Shown here: one piece after another, positions 8,125 through 16,943 of the stretch
How positions within the stretch are numbered: the first letter of the stretch is position 1
How the letters are laid out: the number at the start of each line of letters is the position of its first letter
Source: an uncultured Anaerolineae bacterium
Lineage (GTDB): Bacteria > Chloroflexota > Anaerolineae > Anaerolineales > Villigracilaceae
Direction of reading: 5' to 3'
Assembly: GCA_903838415.1 (NCBI GenBank)
Contig: CAILYI010000045.1
Coordinates: 1-35,632, forward strand
Length of the DNA: 35,632 nt
Translations under genes and position numbers: made by a program
Notes under the pieces: model-generated
Databases searched by the model: none
What the model was told of the DNA's origin: nothing
The model's input: the letters and a program-made list of their open reading frames with translations, nothing else

Positions 8125-9255
8125 ATGAAAATCGTTGCGATTTCTGGCTCACAAGTACCATCCACCGTGGCCAATAGTATTCAGGCCATGAAAGCTGTCC
8201 ATGCGTTGGCCCAGATCGGCCACGATGTGACACTCATCGTTCCGGTTAGCGATCAGCCCCACTCCAATTGGAAGGATTTGGCCAAGTTTTACGGCCTGCA
8301 AATACAATTCCAGGTTGAATATCTCCCCAGCGCCTCCCGCCGTCTGTTTTTTCTCTCGGCCGTTCGCCGGGCTAAAAGCTTGAAGCCAGATTTAATCTAC
8401 GTCTGGCCGCTGCAATCGGCAGTGTTGGGATTAATGAACGGCCTGCCGGTTATCCTTGAAATGCACGATCTGCCTTCCGGGCGGGTTGGACCGCTTTGGT
8501 TTCGCTATTTCCGTGATTTTAAGGGGAGTAAGCGCGTAACGATCATTACCAAGGCGCTTGGCGATGCTTTGACGGAACGTTACGGATCGTATTTGCGCCG
8601 CGCGGATGTCATCCTCGCCCCGAACGGAGTTGAACCCGAACGATTTGAACAGCTCCCTGACCCTGTGATCGCGCGCCATTTGTTGGGTTTAACCGAAGCT
8701 CCGACTGTTGTCTGCACCGGGCATTTGTATGCAGGCCGGGGCGTGGACTTATTCGTCGAATTGGCGAAAAAGCAACGGGATGTCCAGTTCGTTTGGGCTG
8801 GAGGCAAACCGGAAGATGTCGAAACGTGGAAATCTAAAACAACCGCCATTCCCAATGTCACGTTCACCGGTTTTGTCCACAACGGACAACTGCCGATGTA
8901 TCAGGCCGCCGCGGACGTTTTGCTGATGCCATACAGCCGAGAAATTGGCATTTCAAGCGGCGCTGGCAACTCGGCGCAGATTTCCAGCCCGATGAAAATG
9001 TTTGAGTATCTCGCCACGGGCCGCGCCATTATCGCCTCCGATTTGCCGGTATTCCATGAAGTTTTGAACGAAAATAACGCCGTTTTTTGCCCACCGGAGA
9101 AACTGGTTGCCTGGGAAGGCGCCTTGCTGGCGTTACTGGACAACCCTGTCCGGCGCGAAGAACTCGCGCAGCAGGCCCGCGTCGATTCAGAACAATATTC
9201 GTGGACGGAACGCGCCAAACGTATTTTGGATGGATTTGTCGAAGTTGGACGGTAG
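8125..9255 (+). CDS. Glycosyltransferase family 4
   Basis: A 376-residue GT-B protein. The N-terminal domain has MKIVAISGSQVPSTVANS. The C-terminal donor domain has VVCTGHLYAGRGVDLFVELA (about 199-218), the VTFTGFVHNGQLPMYQAADVLL-like segment, and SPMKMFEYLATGRAIIASD, as in GT4 enzymes of polysaccharide loci. It lacks the canonical EX7E spacing, which is usual for the SPMKMFEY subgroup. ATG 8125 is chosen over GTG 8104 because GGAG (8112-8115) precedes it. Donor and acceptor sugars cannot be read. It is probably cytoplasmic and membrane-associated. Confidence 0.85.
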   Translation: MKIVAISGSQVPSTVANSIQAMKAVHALAQIGHDVTLIVPVSDQPHSNWKDLAKFYGLQIQFQVEYLPSASRRLFFLSAVRRAKSLKPDLIYVWPLQSAVLGLMNGLPVILEMHDLPSGRVGPLWFRYFRDFKGSKRVTIITKALGDALTERYGSYLRRADVILAPNGVEPERFEQLPDPVIARHLLGLTEAPTVVCTGHLYAGRGVDLFVELAKKQRDVQFVWAGGKPEDVETWKSKTTAIPNVTFTGFVHNGQLPMYQAAADVLLMPYSREIGISSGAGNSAQISSPMKMFEYLATGRAIIASDLPVFHEVLNENNAVFCPPEKLVAWEGALLALLDNPVRREELAQQARVDSEQYSWTERAKRILDGFVEVGR

Positions 9256-10612
9256 ACAACATACCGCGCGCTGGCTGCTGATTGTCCTTTTGGTAGCGCT
9301 GCTGGTACGCCTGGGGCTGTGGACGGTTTATCCGTTAACGCTCAATAACGACAGCCCCACCTACTTGCAGTTGGCAAAAAACATCCTGATAAAGGGTTTC
9401 TCGACTTATAACGCCACTCGCACCCCCGGCTATCCCGCCTTTTTGGCGCTGACCGGCAGCTGGACGTATTTCGCCCAGCTTTTACTTGGCCTTCTGACGA
9501 CTTTGCTGTTCTTTTTCATCGGCACCAAATTGAGCGGACGCGCCTGGTTTGGCGCGCTGGCTGCGCTGCTGCATACGCTCAATATTGGTCAGCTTTTCTT
9601 TGAAGCGACTCTGCTCACTGAAACGCTGACCACCTTTCTGGTTTCGGCGGCCCTGGCTGCGGCCATTGCCCTGACGGTCGAGAAGCCAGCCTTGCGCCGG
9701 TCCCTGCTTTTGGCTTTTTTCGCCGGTCTTGCCGCCAGCCTGGCCGGAATGGTTCGCCCGCTCTTTGCTTTTCTTCCTGTTTTCCTGTTCGTTTTTTCCC
9801 TTTTATTATTTAACATTCCCATTCGTTATCGCCTTGCCATATCGACCGCCAGCCTGCTCCCGGCCATTTTGATCTTTGGTTGGTGGCTTAATTTTGTCAA
9901 TACCAACTTTAAAATCCTGAATTTCGACACCATTGGCGGATTTCGCTGGCTGAATCACACCGGCGCATATTTTGAGTATGTTCCCGATGAGTATGCCGTC
10001 ATTCGTGATACTTACATCAAGTACCGCGACGCCAAAATACTCGTATCAGGCACGCAGACCAACGCTGTTTGGAATGCGATGGCCGACCTGCAAAAAAATA
10101 GCAAAATGGGCTTTTATGCCCTTTCGCGCGCACTGACCCACATTTCGATGGATTTGATCCGCGCGCACCCTGACCTATACCTGAAAAATGTCATTTCTGG
10201 CTGGTGGACATTCTGGTGGGCTGCGGTTTACTGGACTGAAACTGCGCTCACTTACCCGGCGCTGATTCCCGTTTTACGGATATTGATCTACGCTGAACGC
10301 GGAATCCTGATTCTCGCCAACTTTGCCTTTCTCGCCGTTTCGATGGTGCTTGCGCTTTGGAAAAAGGCCCGCGCCGTGCTCAAACCGAGTCCCTTTTTGT
10401 GGCTGACGGTTGTCTCCGTTTGGGCGGCTTCTGTGGCGCAGACCTTGCTCGATCACGGCGATAATCCGCGCTATCTTGTTCCTATGCAGACGCTGGTGAT
10501 TGTCATGGTGGTCTGGTGGCTTTACCAGCTGATTTCTTATGCCCGCGCAGTAGTCCCGCTTTCAGCGCGGGATGAAAATAACCGGGAATTGTGGAAAACT
10601 ATCCGACGATGA
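9230..10612 (+). CDS. GT-C-like membrane glycosyltransferase (PMT/ArnT type)
   Basis: About 460 residues with a cytoplasmic start, a first helix at about 14-34, and then the short luminal motif NNDSPTY with D41, where GT-C enzymes place their catalytic acidic residue. About ten more hydrophobic helices follow. Such enzymes move a sugar from a polyprenyl-phosphate donor on the outer face of the membrane. The frame is open from 9107, but that start would overlap the GT4 gene by 149 nt. ATG 9230 leaves a 26-nt overlap and places the first helix normally, although no Shine-Dalgarno is obvious. Its stop overlaps the next start (ATGA). GT-C fold is inferred from topology and motif only. Confidence 0.72.
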   Translation: MDLSKLDGRQHTARWLLIVLLVALLVRLGLWTVYPLTLNNDSPTYLQLAKNILIKGFSTYNATRTPGYPAFLALTGSWTYFAQLLLGLLTTLLFFFIGTKLSGRAWFGALAALLHTLNIGQLFFEATLLTETLTTFLVSAALAAAIALTVEKPALRRSLLLAFFAGLAASLAGMVRPLFAFLPVFLFVFSLLLFNIPIRYRLAISTASLLPAILIFGWWLNFVNTNFKILNFDTIGGFRWLNHTGAYFEYVPDEYAVIRDTYIKYRDAKILVSGTQTNAVWNAMADLQKNSKMGFYALSRALTHISMDLIRAHPDLYLKNVISGWWTFWWAAVYWTETALTYPALIPVLRILIYAERGILILANFAFLAVSMVLALWKKARAVLKPSPFLWLTVVSVWAASVAQTLLDHGDNPRYLVPMQTLVIVMVVWWLYQLISYARAVVPLSARDENNRELWKTIRR

Positions 10613-12027
10613 AACGTTCCATTTACCTGATCACTTTTCTGGCTTTTATCCTGCGCTTCGGGTTGGGCGTGACGGCTTTCGTCGCGCTGCCGCAGCTCGG
10701 ATATGAGAGTAAACCGCAGCAGGCCGGTTATCTCTTTTTCGATGCGTATCGCCGCGATTCTCAGGCCTGGGATCTGGCCGTTTCAGGCAAGCCGCTGGCG
10801 CGCGCTTTCGACCAGAAATTTGCATCCGACCAGTATGGCGGTTTGCTCTGGATCAGCGCGTTTACCTATCGTTATCTTTCCGCGGGGACGCATCTGCCGC
10901 TCTTGCTGGTTTTTCTGGCGGCTTTGATCGGCTCCCTGGGCGTGATTTTCGTTTATCTTTCCGCCAAACGCCTCATGGACGAAAAAAGCGCATTTCTTGC
11001 TTCGCTAATTTTCGCCTTTTTCCCTGAAGCCATTTTGCAGGGTGCTTCGCAGATGCGCGAACCATTTCTGATGACTTTTGTGGCGATGGCATTTTACGGA
11101 TTGGTCGAATGGCAGGCCACCCGTGCGAAAAATCCCCTGATCTGGACCGTTCTCGCCCTGGTGGGGATGTTCTTCATTTCCCCGGGCTTTATCTTGGTGA
11201 CGCTCGTGGCTGCGGCAGGCTGGTTGTACTTTTTCGTTTCTGAGCGAAGTGATTCCGGCATGGGGCGAAAAATTCCCTGGCAGGCGCTGGTCGTGGCTGC
11301 GGGGATTTTTGTGCTGGCCCTGGTGGCAGTCGCCGCCAGTTGGGATTCGCTCGTCACCGTCAAAGGTGGCGGCGTTTTGGGCATTATCGGCGGCTGGGCG
11401 CGCGGGACGGCCAAGTGGAATACTTATCTGCTCGGGCGCAGTTCGGGCATCGTGCAACTGCTTTTTCAGGCTTTGCCGTCCGCGTTGGCAATGCCTTTCG
11501 TGGCAATCTACGGGATTCTGCAACCCGTCCTTCCGGCGGCAGTGTTCGAACCAACTGTCCCTTTCTGGCAGACTTTGGGCATCATCCGCGCGTTGGGGTG
11601 GTACCTGCTGCTGCCCCTGGTGGCTTTTGCGCCGTTTTCAGCCGGGATTCTGCATGTTGGTCAGCGACCAAGTTGGCGGTGGTTGAGTCTGGTCGTTTGG
11701 GGCTGGATCCTCGTCGCGGCAGTGCGCGGCGGCGGCGATCAGTGGGATAATCCCCGCTATCGCGTCATCCTGTTGATTTGGTTGTCGATGCTTGCGGCGC
11801 AGGCGTTCTATGCGGTAAAATCTGCGTCCGGGCGCTGGTTCTGGCGGATTGTCGGCGTGGAAACCATCATCCTGTTGGTGTTCGGACACTGGTATTCCTG
11901 GCGTTATCTCGGGTTTGGCTTCAATCTGGGCATCCGCAATACACTGGTCATTGCCATTGGCCTGGCGATGCTTGTGGTGCTGGGCGATTGGCTTTGGCAG
12001 CGTTCCCGGGCTGCATCTCGGTTATAA
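10609..12027 (+). CDS. GT-C-like polytopic membrane protein
   Basis: A 472-residue protein with about 11 hydrophobic helices. After the first helix comes FFDAYRRDSQAWDLA (residues 43-57), rich in Asp and Arg, in the loop where GT-C glycosyltransferases hold their catalytic carboxylate. A second luminal motif is FDQKFASDQYGG (67-78), and a GDQWDNPRYR run near the C-terminal side recalls the matching GDNPRYLVPM segment of the preceding protein, so the two are probably distant paralogues. ATG 10609 is chosen because it overlaps the upstream stop (ATGA); an earlier GTG exists at 10591. Substrates are unknown. Confidence 0.7.
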   Translation: MKRSIYLITFLAFILRFGLGVTAFVALPQLGYESKPQQAGYLFFDAYRRDSQAWDLAVSGKPLARAFDQKFASDQYGGLLWISAFTYRYLSAGTHLPLLLVFLAALIGSLGVIFVYLSAKRLMDEKSAFLASLIFAFFPEAILQGASQMREPFLMTFVAMAFYGLVEWQATRAKNPLIWTVLALVGMFFISPGFILVTLVAAAGWLYFFVSERSDSGMGRKIPWQALVVAAGIFVLALVAVAASWDSLVTVKGGGVLGIIGGWARGTAKWNTYLLGRSSGIVQLLFQALPSALAMPFVAIYGILQPVLPAAVFEPTVPFWQTLGIIRALGWYLLLPLVAFAPFSAGILHVGQRPSWRWLSLVVWGWILVAAVRGGGDQWDNPRYRVILLIWLSMLAAQAFYAVKSASGRWFWRIVGVETIILLVFGHWYSWRYLGFGFNLGIRNTLVIAIGLAMLVVLGDWLWQRSRAASRL

Positions 12028-12028
12028 T
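12023..12028 (+). promoter_or_regulatory. -10 element (TATAAT) at the end of the upstream gene, before gmd
   Basis: TATAAT overlaps the stop of the membrane-protein gene (TAA at 12025-12027) and would start a transcript near 12035 with a 50-nt leader to gmd. No -35 hexamer stands at normal spacing; TTGGCA at 11994-11999 is 23 nt away. This is a weak promoter call resting on the -10 alone. Confidence 0.4.
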
Positions 12029-12052
12029 TCATCGTTTGAATTTTATGAAAGA

Positions 12053-12078
12053 CCCCGGCGCTTTGGCGGGGGGAGGAG
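12053..12078 (+). promoter_or_regulatory. Leader hairpin and strong RBS of gmd
   Basis: CCCCG (12053-12057) can pair with CGGGG (12067-12071), directly followed by the Shine-Dalgarno GGAGGAG (12072-12078). ATG lies at 12085. This is one of the few textbook ribosome-binding sites in the polysaccharide region. The stem next to it could limit ribosome access, which is inference. Confidence 0.5.
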
Positions 12079-12084
12079 AATTGA

Positions 12085-13047
<963 letters not shown>

Positions 13048-13077
13048 CCGCCAGCCCTACGGAAATAATCCCTTCCC

Positions 13078-13110
13078 GTTGAACGGCGAAGTAGCCCCGG
13101 TTTCGGGGCG
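13078..13110 (+). other. Two small hairpins in the gmd 3' spacer
   Basis: CCGTTGAACGG (about 13078-13088) and GCCCCGGTTTCGGGGC (about 13094-13109) are short perfect stems lined up before the large terminator stem. Three successive stems in 138 nt resemble a structured leader, but I matched it to no riboswitch class. Confidence 0.45.
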
Positions 13111-13122
13111 GGGAGAAAATGT

Positions 13123-13185
13123 AAAGCCGCAGGACGCCAGGGTAAACTATTTCTACACCCTGGCGTCTCGCGGCTTTGAGTTTTT
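13123..13185 (+). terminator. Strong rho-independent terminator abutting the next start codon
   Basis: Outer stem AAAGCCGC (13123-13130) pairs with GCGGCTTT (13170-13177). Inner stem GACGCCAGGGT (13133-13143) pairs with ACCCTGGCGTC (13157-13167). GAG and a TTTTT tract (13181-13185) follow. The T-run ends at the base before the ATG at 13186. It should end gmd transcription and also acts as the only leader of the following gene. Confidence 0.85.
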
Positions 13186-15069
13186 ATGATGCTGATGATG
13201 AAGTCTTTCCTCCGCTTTTTTGACAGGCGATCCTTTCTGGCTGATTTGTTGTCTGTGATCGGGATGGCTGTTTACGCAGCCATGCTCTGGATGTTTGCGC
13301 ACATCCAGGTTTCGGTGCTGGACGAGGGACTTTATCTGTACAAAGGCTGGCTGTTTGCCAGCGGTCGCTACGCTCCATTTCAGCAGTTTGGGCCGTGGAC
13401 GAATCAGATGCCGCTTTCATTTCTCATCCCCGGCTGGATGGAAATGTTGTTTGGACTCGGTATGCGCACAGGCAGGATGCTGGCTTTTGCGCTCAGCCTG
13501 CTGATGATTTTGGGGCTGTGGCTGACTTCCCGTCGCTTGGGCGGGCGCTGGGTGGCGCTGGGCGTTATCGTGACGCTGACGCTCAACCCGGCGGCAGCCC
13601 GCATGTACACGATGGCCGCGTCGCAAGGACTGGTGGCCTGCCTGCTGGCATGGACGATGTTTTTCAGCCTGGGCGCTGATCGAAAAAACTGGCAATTATT
13701 CGTTGGCGGATTGTTGGCCGGAGTCGCGGTGATGGTGCGGATTAATCTGCTGCCGCTGCTGCCGCTGTTGGCGATGTATGTGTTTTGGGAAAATTGGGGG
13801 CGGGGTTACAAATCAGCGTTTTGGATGTTGGGCGGGATGCTGATCAGCTTTGGGGGCGTGCACCTGGTTTACTGGCCGAATATTTTGCAGCTGTGGGCCA
13901 AATGGCTGCCATTTCCGTTTTTGAAAGACTGGTTTCCTCCCAAAACCATCCCTACCTGGAAACCCGATAATCCGTTTGAATTTCGCGTGGCGAGCTTCTT
14001 CCTGGCGTTTCGTTATCACTTCGCCGCACTGACAGGCGCGTTCACTTCCTGGATTCTGTGGCCGAAAGCGTGGAAATCCCGCAGCCAGTTTCGCATCGCC
14101 AGTTTTTTGTCCGTTCTGCTGGCTATTTTTTTCATCCTGCACGCCTGGGCGGCGCTTGGAAATGAATACTGCGTCTTTTGTTTCCCCACCTATACATCCT
14201 TTTATGGCGGCGTTGGGCTGCTGTTGCTGGCCGTGACGGTGTCAGCCTGGAATTTCAATCCGCCGCGCTGGCGCAAGTGGCTGGGCGGACTCTCGTTTTT
14301 GGCATTACTGGCTGGGATGGCGTACAGCGCTGAAGGAACGGCTGAAATCTTACTGGGCGAGTTTTTCTATAAACATTTGCTGGCTACGCCGTTCCCATTT
14401 TGGAAGGGGGCGCAGATCTGGCAGGTGGTGGCAAATAAGTTCCAGCTGGAATACAAAGTCATTTTCGATGCCGTGCACGCCTGGTTCCCGGTGGCGTTGG
14501 CAGTGGGGTTTGGGCTGCTGACGTTTGCAGCTGCGCGCATCCTGATGAGCAGGAAAACCGGCGCCAGCGTCGCGGTTTCAGCGCGGGACGAGGCGCTGGG
14601 CGTGGGTTTGGTCGCTTTAACCGTGATTGGGATTTTATTTTCAGCGACTCCATTGCTGGCGGGCGAGTACAATTCATACGACTGCCCAACAGACGTGATT
14701 CCGGGCTACGAGGCGGCGGGCGCGGAATTGAGACAGGTCATCCCGTCGGGTGCGACCGTTTATTGGGCCGGGTATTCGCCGGTAACGCTGCTGGCGCTGC
14801 CGGATGTGACGATTTATCCGTCGCAATTGCACGGGACGTATTCGTTCCGGATTGCGGATGACGATCAGGCCTTGTTGAAATACGGCTGGTGGAATCAGTA
14901 CCTGGCTGAAAAATGGCTGTATGAAGCCGATTTTGTGTTGGTGGAGCAGAGAAATTTGAAAAGCAACGACTGGCTCGAAGAGAAGTTGCTGAATTTTGAG
15001 CGTGTATTGGTGACGGGTGCACAGTCGTGCCAGCCAGATTCAACGCTTTTGGTTTATCGGAGGAAGTAA
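13186..15069 (+). CDS. GT-C-like membrane glycosyltransferase with DEG motif
   Basis: A 627-residue protein: short cytoplasmic start, helix at about 20-38, then VLDEGLYLYKGWLFASG with D46-E47, the acidic pair expected in the first luminal loop of PMT-like GT-C enzymes, then FGPWTNQMPLSF. Some ten helices follow, and the last 130 residues form an extracytoplasmic domain. It would glycosylate a lipid-linked or secreted acceptor outside the membrane. ATG 13186 directly follows a terminator T-run; ATG 13198 is an alternative. There is no Shine-Dalgarno in the normal place, so how it is expressed is unclear. Donor and acceptor unknown. Confidence 0.72.
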   Translation: MMLMMKSFLRFFDRRSFLADLLSVIGMAVYAAMLWMFAHIQVSVLDEGLYLYKGWLFASGRYAPFQQFGPWTNQMPLSFLIPGWMEMLFGLGMRTGRMLAFALSLLMILGLWLTSRRLGGRWVALGVIVTLTLNPAAARMYTMAASQGLVACLLAWTMFFSLGADRKNWQLFVGGLLAGVAVMVRINLLPLLPLLAMYVFWENWGRGYKSAFWMLGGMLISFGGVHLVYWPNILQLWAKWLPFPFLKDWFPPKTIPTWKPDNPFEFRVASFFLAFRYHFAALTGAFTSWILWPKAWKSRSQFRIASFLSVLLAIFFILHAWAALGNEYCVFCFPTYTSFYGGVGLLLLAVTVSAWNFNPPRWRKWLGGLSFLALLAGMAYSAEGTAEILLGEFFYKHLLATPFPFWKGAQIWQVVANKFQLEYKVIFDAVHAWFPVALAVGFGLLTFAAARILMSRKTGASVAVSARDEALGVGLVALTVIGILFSATPLLAGEYNSYDCPTDVIPGYEAAGAELRQVIPSGATVYWAGYSPVTLLALPDVTIYPSQLHGTYSFRIADDDQALLKYGWWNQYLAEKWLYEADFVLVEQRNLKSNDWLEEKLLNFERVLVTGAQSCQPDSTLLVYRRK

Positions 15070-16038
15070 ATGGATCTCTCGATCGTGATCCCGGTTTATA
15101 ACGAGGCGCAGAGTTTGCCGCTTTTGCATCAGGCCATTCACGCGGCGCTCAAAGATTTGAAGCGCTCGTGGGAAGTGATTTACGTTGACGATGGCTCGCG
15201 CGATGGCAGCGTGAAATTTCTGACAGAATTGGCCGCGCAGGATGCCGGGCATGTGGTTCTGGTTGAGTTCCGCCGCAACTTTGGACAGACGACCGCCATC
15301 GCCGCCGGGATTGACCACGCTCTGGGGAATGTGATCGTGTTTCTGGATGCCGATTTGCAGAACGATCCGGTGGACATCCCGATGATTTTGGAAAAGCTCG
15401 ATGAAGGCTATGACGTGATCTCCGGCTGGCGCAAAGACCGTGAAGATAATGCGCTGACTCGCAATCTGCCTTCGCACATGGCCAACTGGCTGATTTCAAA
15501 CGTGACAGGCGTCCATCTGCATGACTATGGCTGCACGCTCAAGGCCTACCGCCGCGAAGTGATTACCGGATTCAAGCTGTATGGCGAGATGCACCGTTTT
15601 GTGCCGGTCTATGCCAATTCGGTCGGCGCAAGGATTTTGGAAGTGCCGGTGCGTCATCATGCCCGCAAGTTTGGCAAGAGCAAATATGGCCTGGAGCGCA
15701 CACTCAAGGTCGTGCTGGACTTGATGGCCGTCCAGTTCCTGACCAAGGCCGCCAACAAGCCGATTTATCTGTTCGGCGGCGGCGGATTTGCGCTGTTTTT
15801 CTTTGGCTTTTTGGGGATGTTGTTCCTGGCGCTGCGCAAGCTGTTCCTGCAAATCGACATTTTGACCTCGCCCATCTTCATCATTTCCGTCATGGCGGCG
15901 ATGACAGGTTTTCAGGCCATTTTGATGGGCCTGATCGCTGAATTGCTGGTCCGCACCTATCACGAGTCTCAGCAAAAACCGACCTACACCGTCCGCAGAG
16001 TCTTGCGCGGCGGCGGGACGGATGCGGAAGTGAAATGA
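15070..16038 (+). CDS. Glycosyltransferase family 2, polyprenyl-phosphate sugar synthase type
   Basis: A 322-residue GT-A enzyme: SIVIPVYNEAQSL (residues 4-16), YVDDGSRDGS (38-47) and DADLQNDP (93-100) give the metal and donor-binding acids. Two C-terminal membrane helices (about 232-256 and 272-292) match the DPM1/ArnC/GtrB layout. It should load a sugar from a nucleotide donor onto undecaprenyl phosphate on the inner face, supplying the GT-C enzymes around it. GGAGGAAG (15059-15066) is a strong RBS inside the upstream gene's end. The stop overlaps the next start (ATGA). Confidence 0.87.
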   Translation: MDLSIVIPVYNEAQSLPLLHQAIHAALKDLKRSWEVIYVDDGSRDGSVKFLTELAAQDAGHVVLVEFRRNFGQTTAIAAGIDHALGNVIVFLDADLQNDPVDIPMILEKLDEGYDVISGWRKDREDNALTRNLPSHMANWLISNVTGVHLHDYGCTLKAYRREVITGFKLYGEMHRFVPVYANSVGARILEVPVRHHARKFGKSKYGLERTLKVVLDLMAVQFLTKAANKPIYLFGGGGFALFFFGFLGMLFLALRKLFLQIDILTSPIFIISVMAAMTGFQAILMGLIAELLVRTYHESQQKPTYTVRRVLRGGGTDAEVK

Positions 16039-16943
16039 AAACCTGGTTTATGCAGAATCGTCAGGTGGTTTTGCGCGCGGCTGGCACCCTACTGGCGATT
16101 ATTTTGCTGGTTGTCCTGCTCTCTCAAAGCGGCTGGGAGGATGTTTCAGCAGCGCTCAAGCGTGTCTCGTTTTTGAATCTGGCGCTGGCGTTTGGCTGCA
16201 TTATTCTCTCGCGTTTGTTTATTACCGCGCGCTGGTACGTTCTGCTGCGCTCCGGCGGAGTGAAAATTCCCTTCAAGGATGCGGCCTCGCTGGTTTTTAC
16301 CGGCCTGTTTGCCAACAACTTCCTGCCGACCACCATTGGCGGCGACGTGGTTCGTTTGGCCGGGGCCATGCAAATGGGTTATGACCGGGCTGTCAGCCTG
16401 GCTTCGATTGCCGCGGATCGTGTGGTTAACATGATCGGCATGTCGCTGGCTTCGCCGCTCGGATTGTGGCAGCTGTTCCAGGTTGGGGCGCTGCAATCCC
16501 TCGCGCTGGCAGGTTTGTGGCAAAAAGGCCGCGATTTTATCCGTCAGACGCTGCAAGCTTTTACGCTGTGGCTTAAAAAACCGTCCGCGCTGGCGTTGGC
16601 GCTCGGTTTTGCGCTGCTGCACATGTTGTTCTCGTTTTCGGCCAATTACGTTCTCATTCAAGGACTGGGTGAATCGCTCGCGCTCTGGAGAGTCATCGGC
16701 CTGTTCAGCCTCGCCTATTTTGTCACACTCTTTCCGATTTCAATCAACGGTTACGGCGTGCAGGAATTAACCGTTACTTTCCTGCTTTCGCAATTTGGCG
16801 GTGTCAGCATCCCGGTCAGCGCCACTGTGGCCGTTTTGCACCGCCTGCTGATGATGCTGGTCAGCCTGCCGGGCGCGTTCACCCTGCCCGGTGTGATGGC
16901 AAAAATGGATCGTTCCCAACCCGGATCAAACGGAAAACCATGA
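16035..16943 (+). CDS. UPF0104 / LPG-synthase-TM-like membrane protein (copy 1)
   Basis: A 302-residue protein with about eight helices and the family motif NNFLPTTIGGDVVR (residues 94-107), then AADRVVNMIG. It ends with SINGYGVQELTVTFLL near residue 237, another family hallmark. Members include the membrane half of MprF and AglD-like or YbhN-like proteins thought to handle or flip lipid-linked substrates. It follows the GT2 gene with an ATGA overlap, suggesting work on the same polyprenyl-linked sugar; this is inference. A second family member is at 20039. Confidence 0.8.
   Translation: MKTWFMQNRQVVLRAAGTLLAIILLVVLLSQSGWEDVSAALKRVSFLNLALAFGCIILSRLFITARWYVLLRSGGVKIPFKDAASLVFTGLFANNFLPTTIGGDVVRLAGAMQMGYDRAVSLASIAADRVVNMIGMSLASPLGLWQLFQVGALQSLALAGLWQKGRDFIRQTLQAFTLWLKKPSALALALGFALLHMLFSFSANYVLIQGLGESLALWRVIGLFSLAYFVTLFPISINGYGVQELTVTFLLSQFGGVSIPVSATVAVLHRLLMMLVSLPGAFTLPGVMAKMDRSQPGSNGKP

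Noticed and set aside
9107..9229. Upstream start for the GT-C gene at 9107
   Set aside because: It would run 149 nt through the GT4 gene end and add a hydrophilic, low-quality N-terminus before the first helix.
13091..13180. Possible cyclic-di-GMP (GEMM) or other known riboswitch before the GT-C gene
   Set aside because: Words such as AAAGCC and TAAAC recall GEMM, but the GGGCAAACC-type core and its second helix are absent; the stems are better read as a terminator with two small hairpins.
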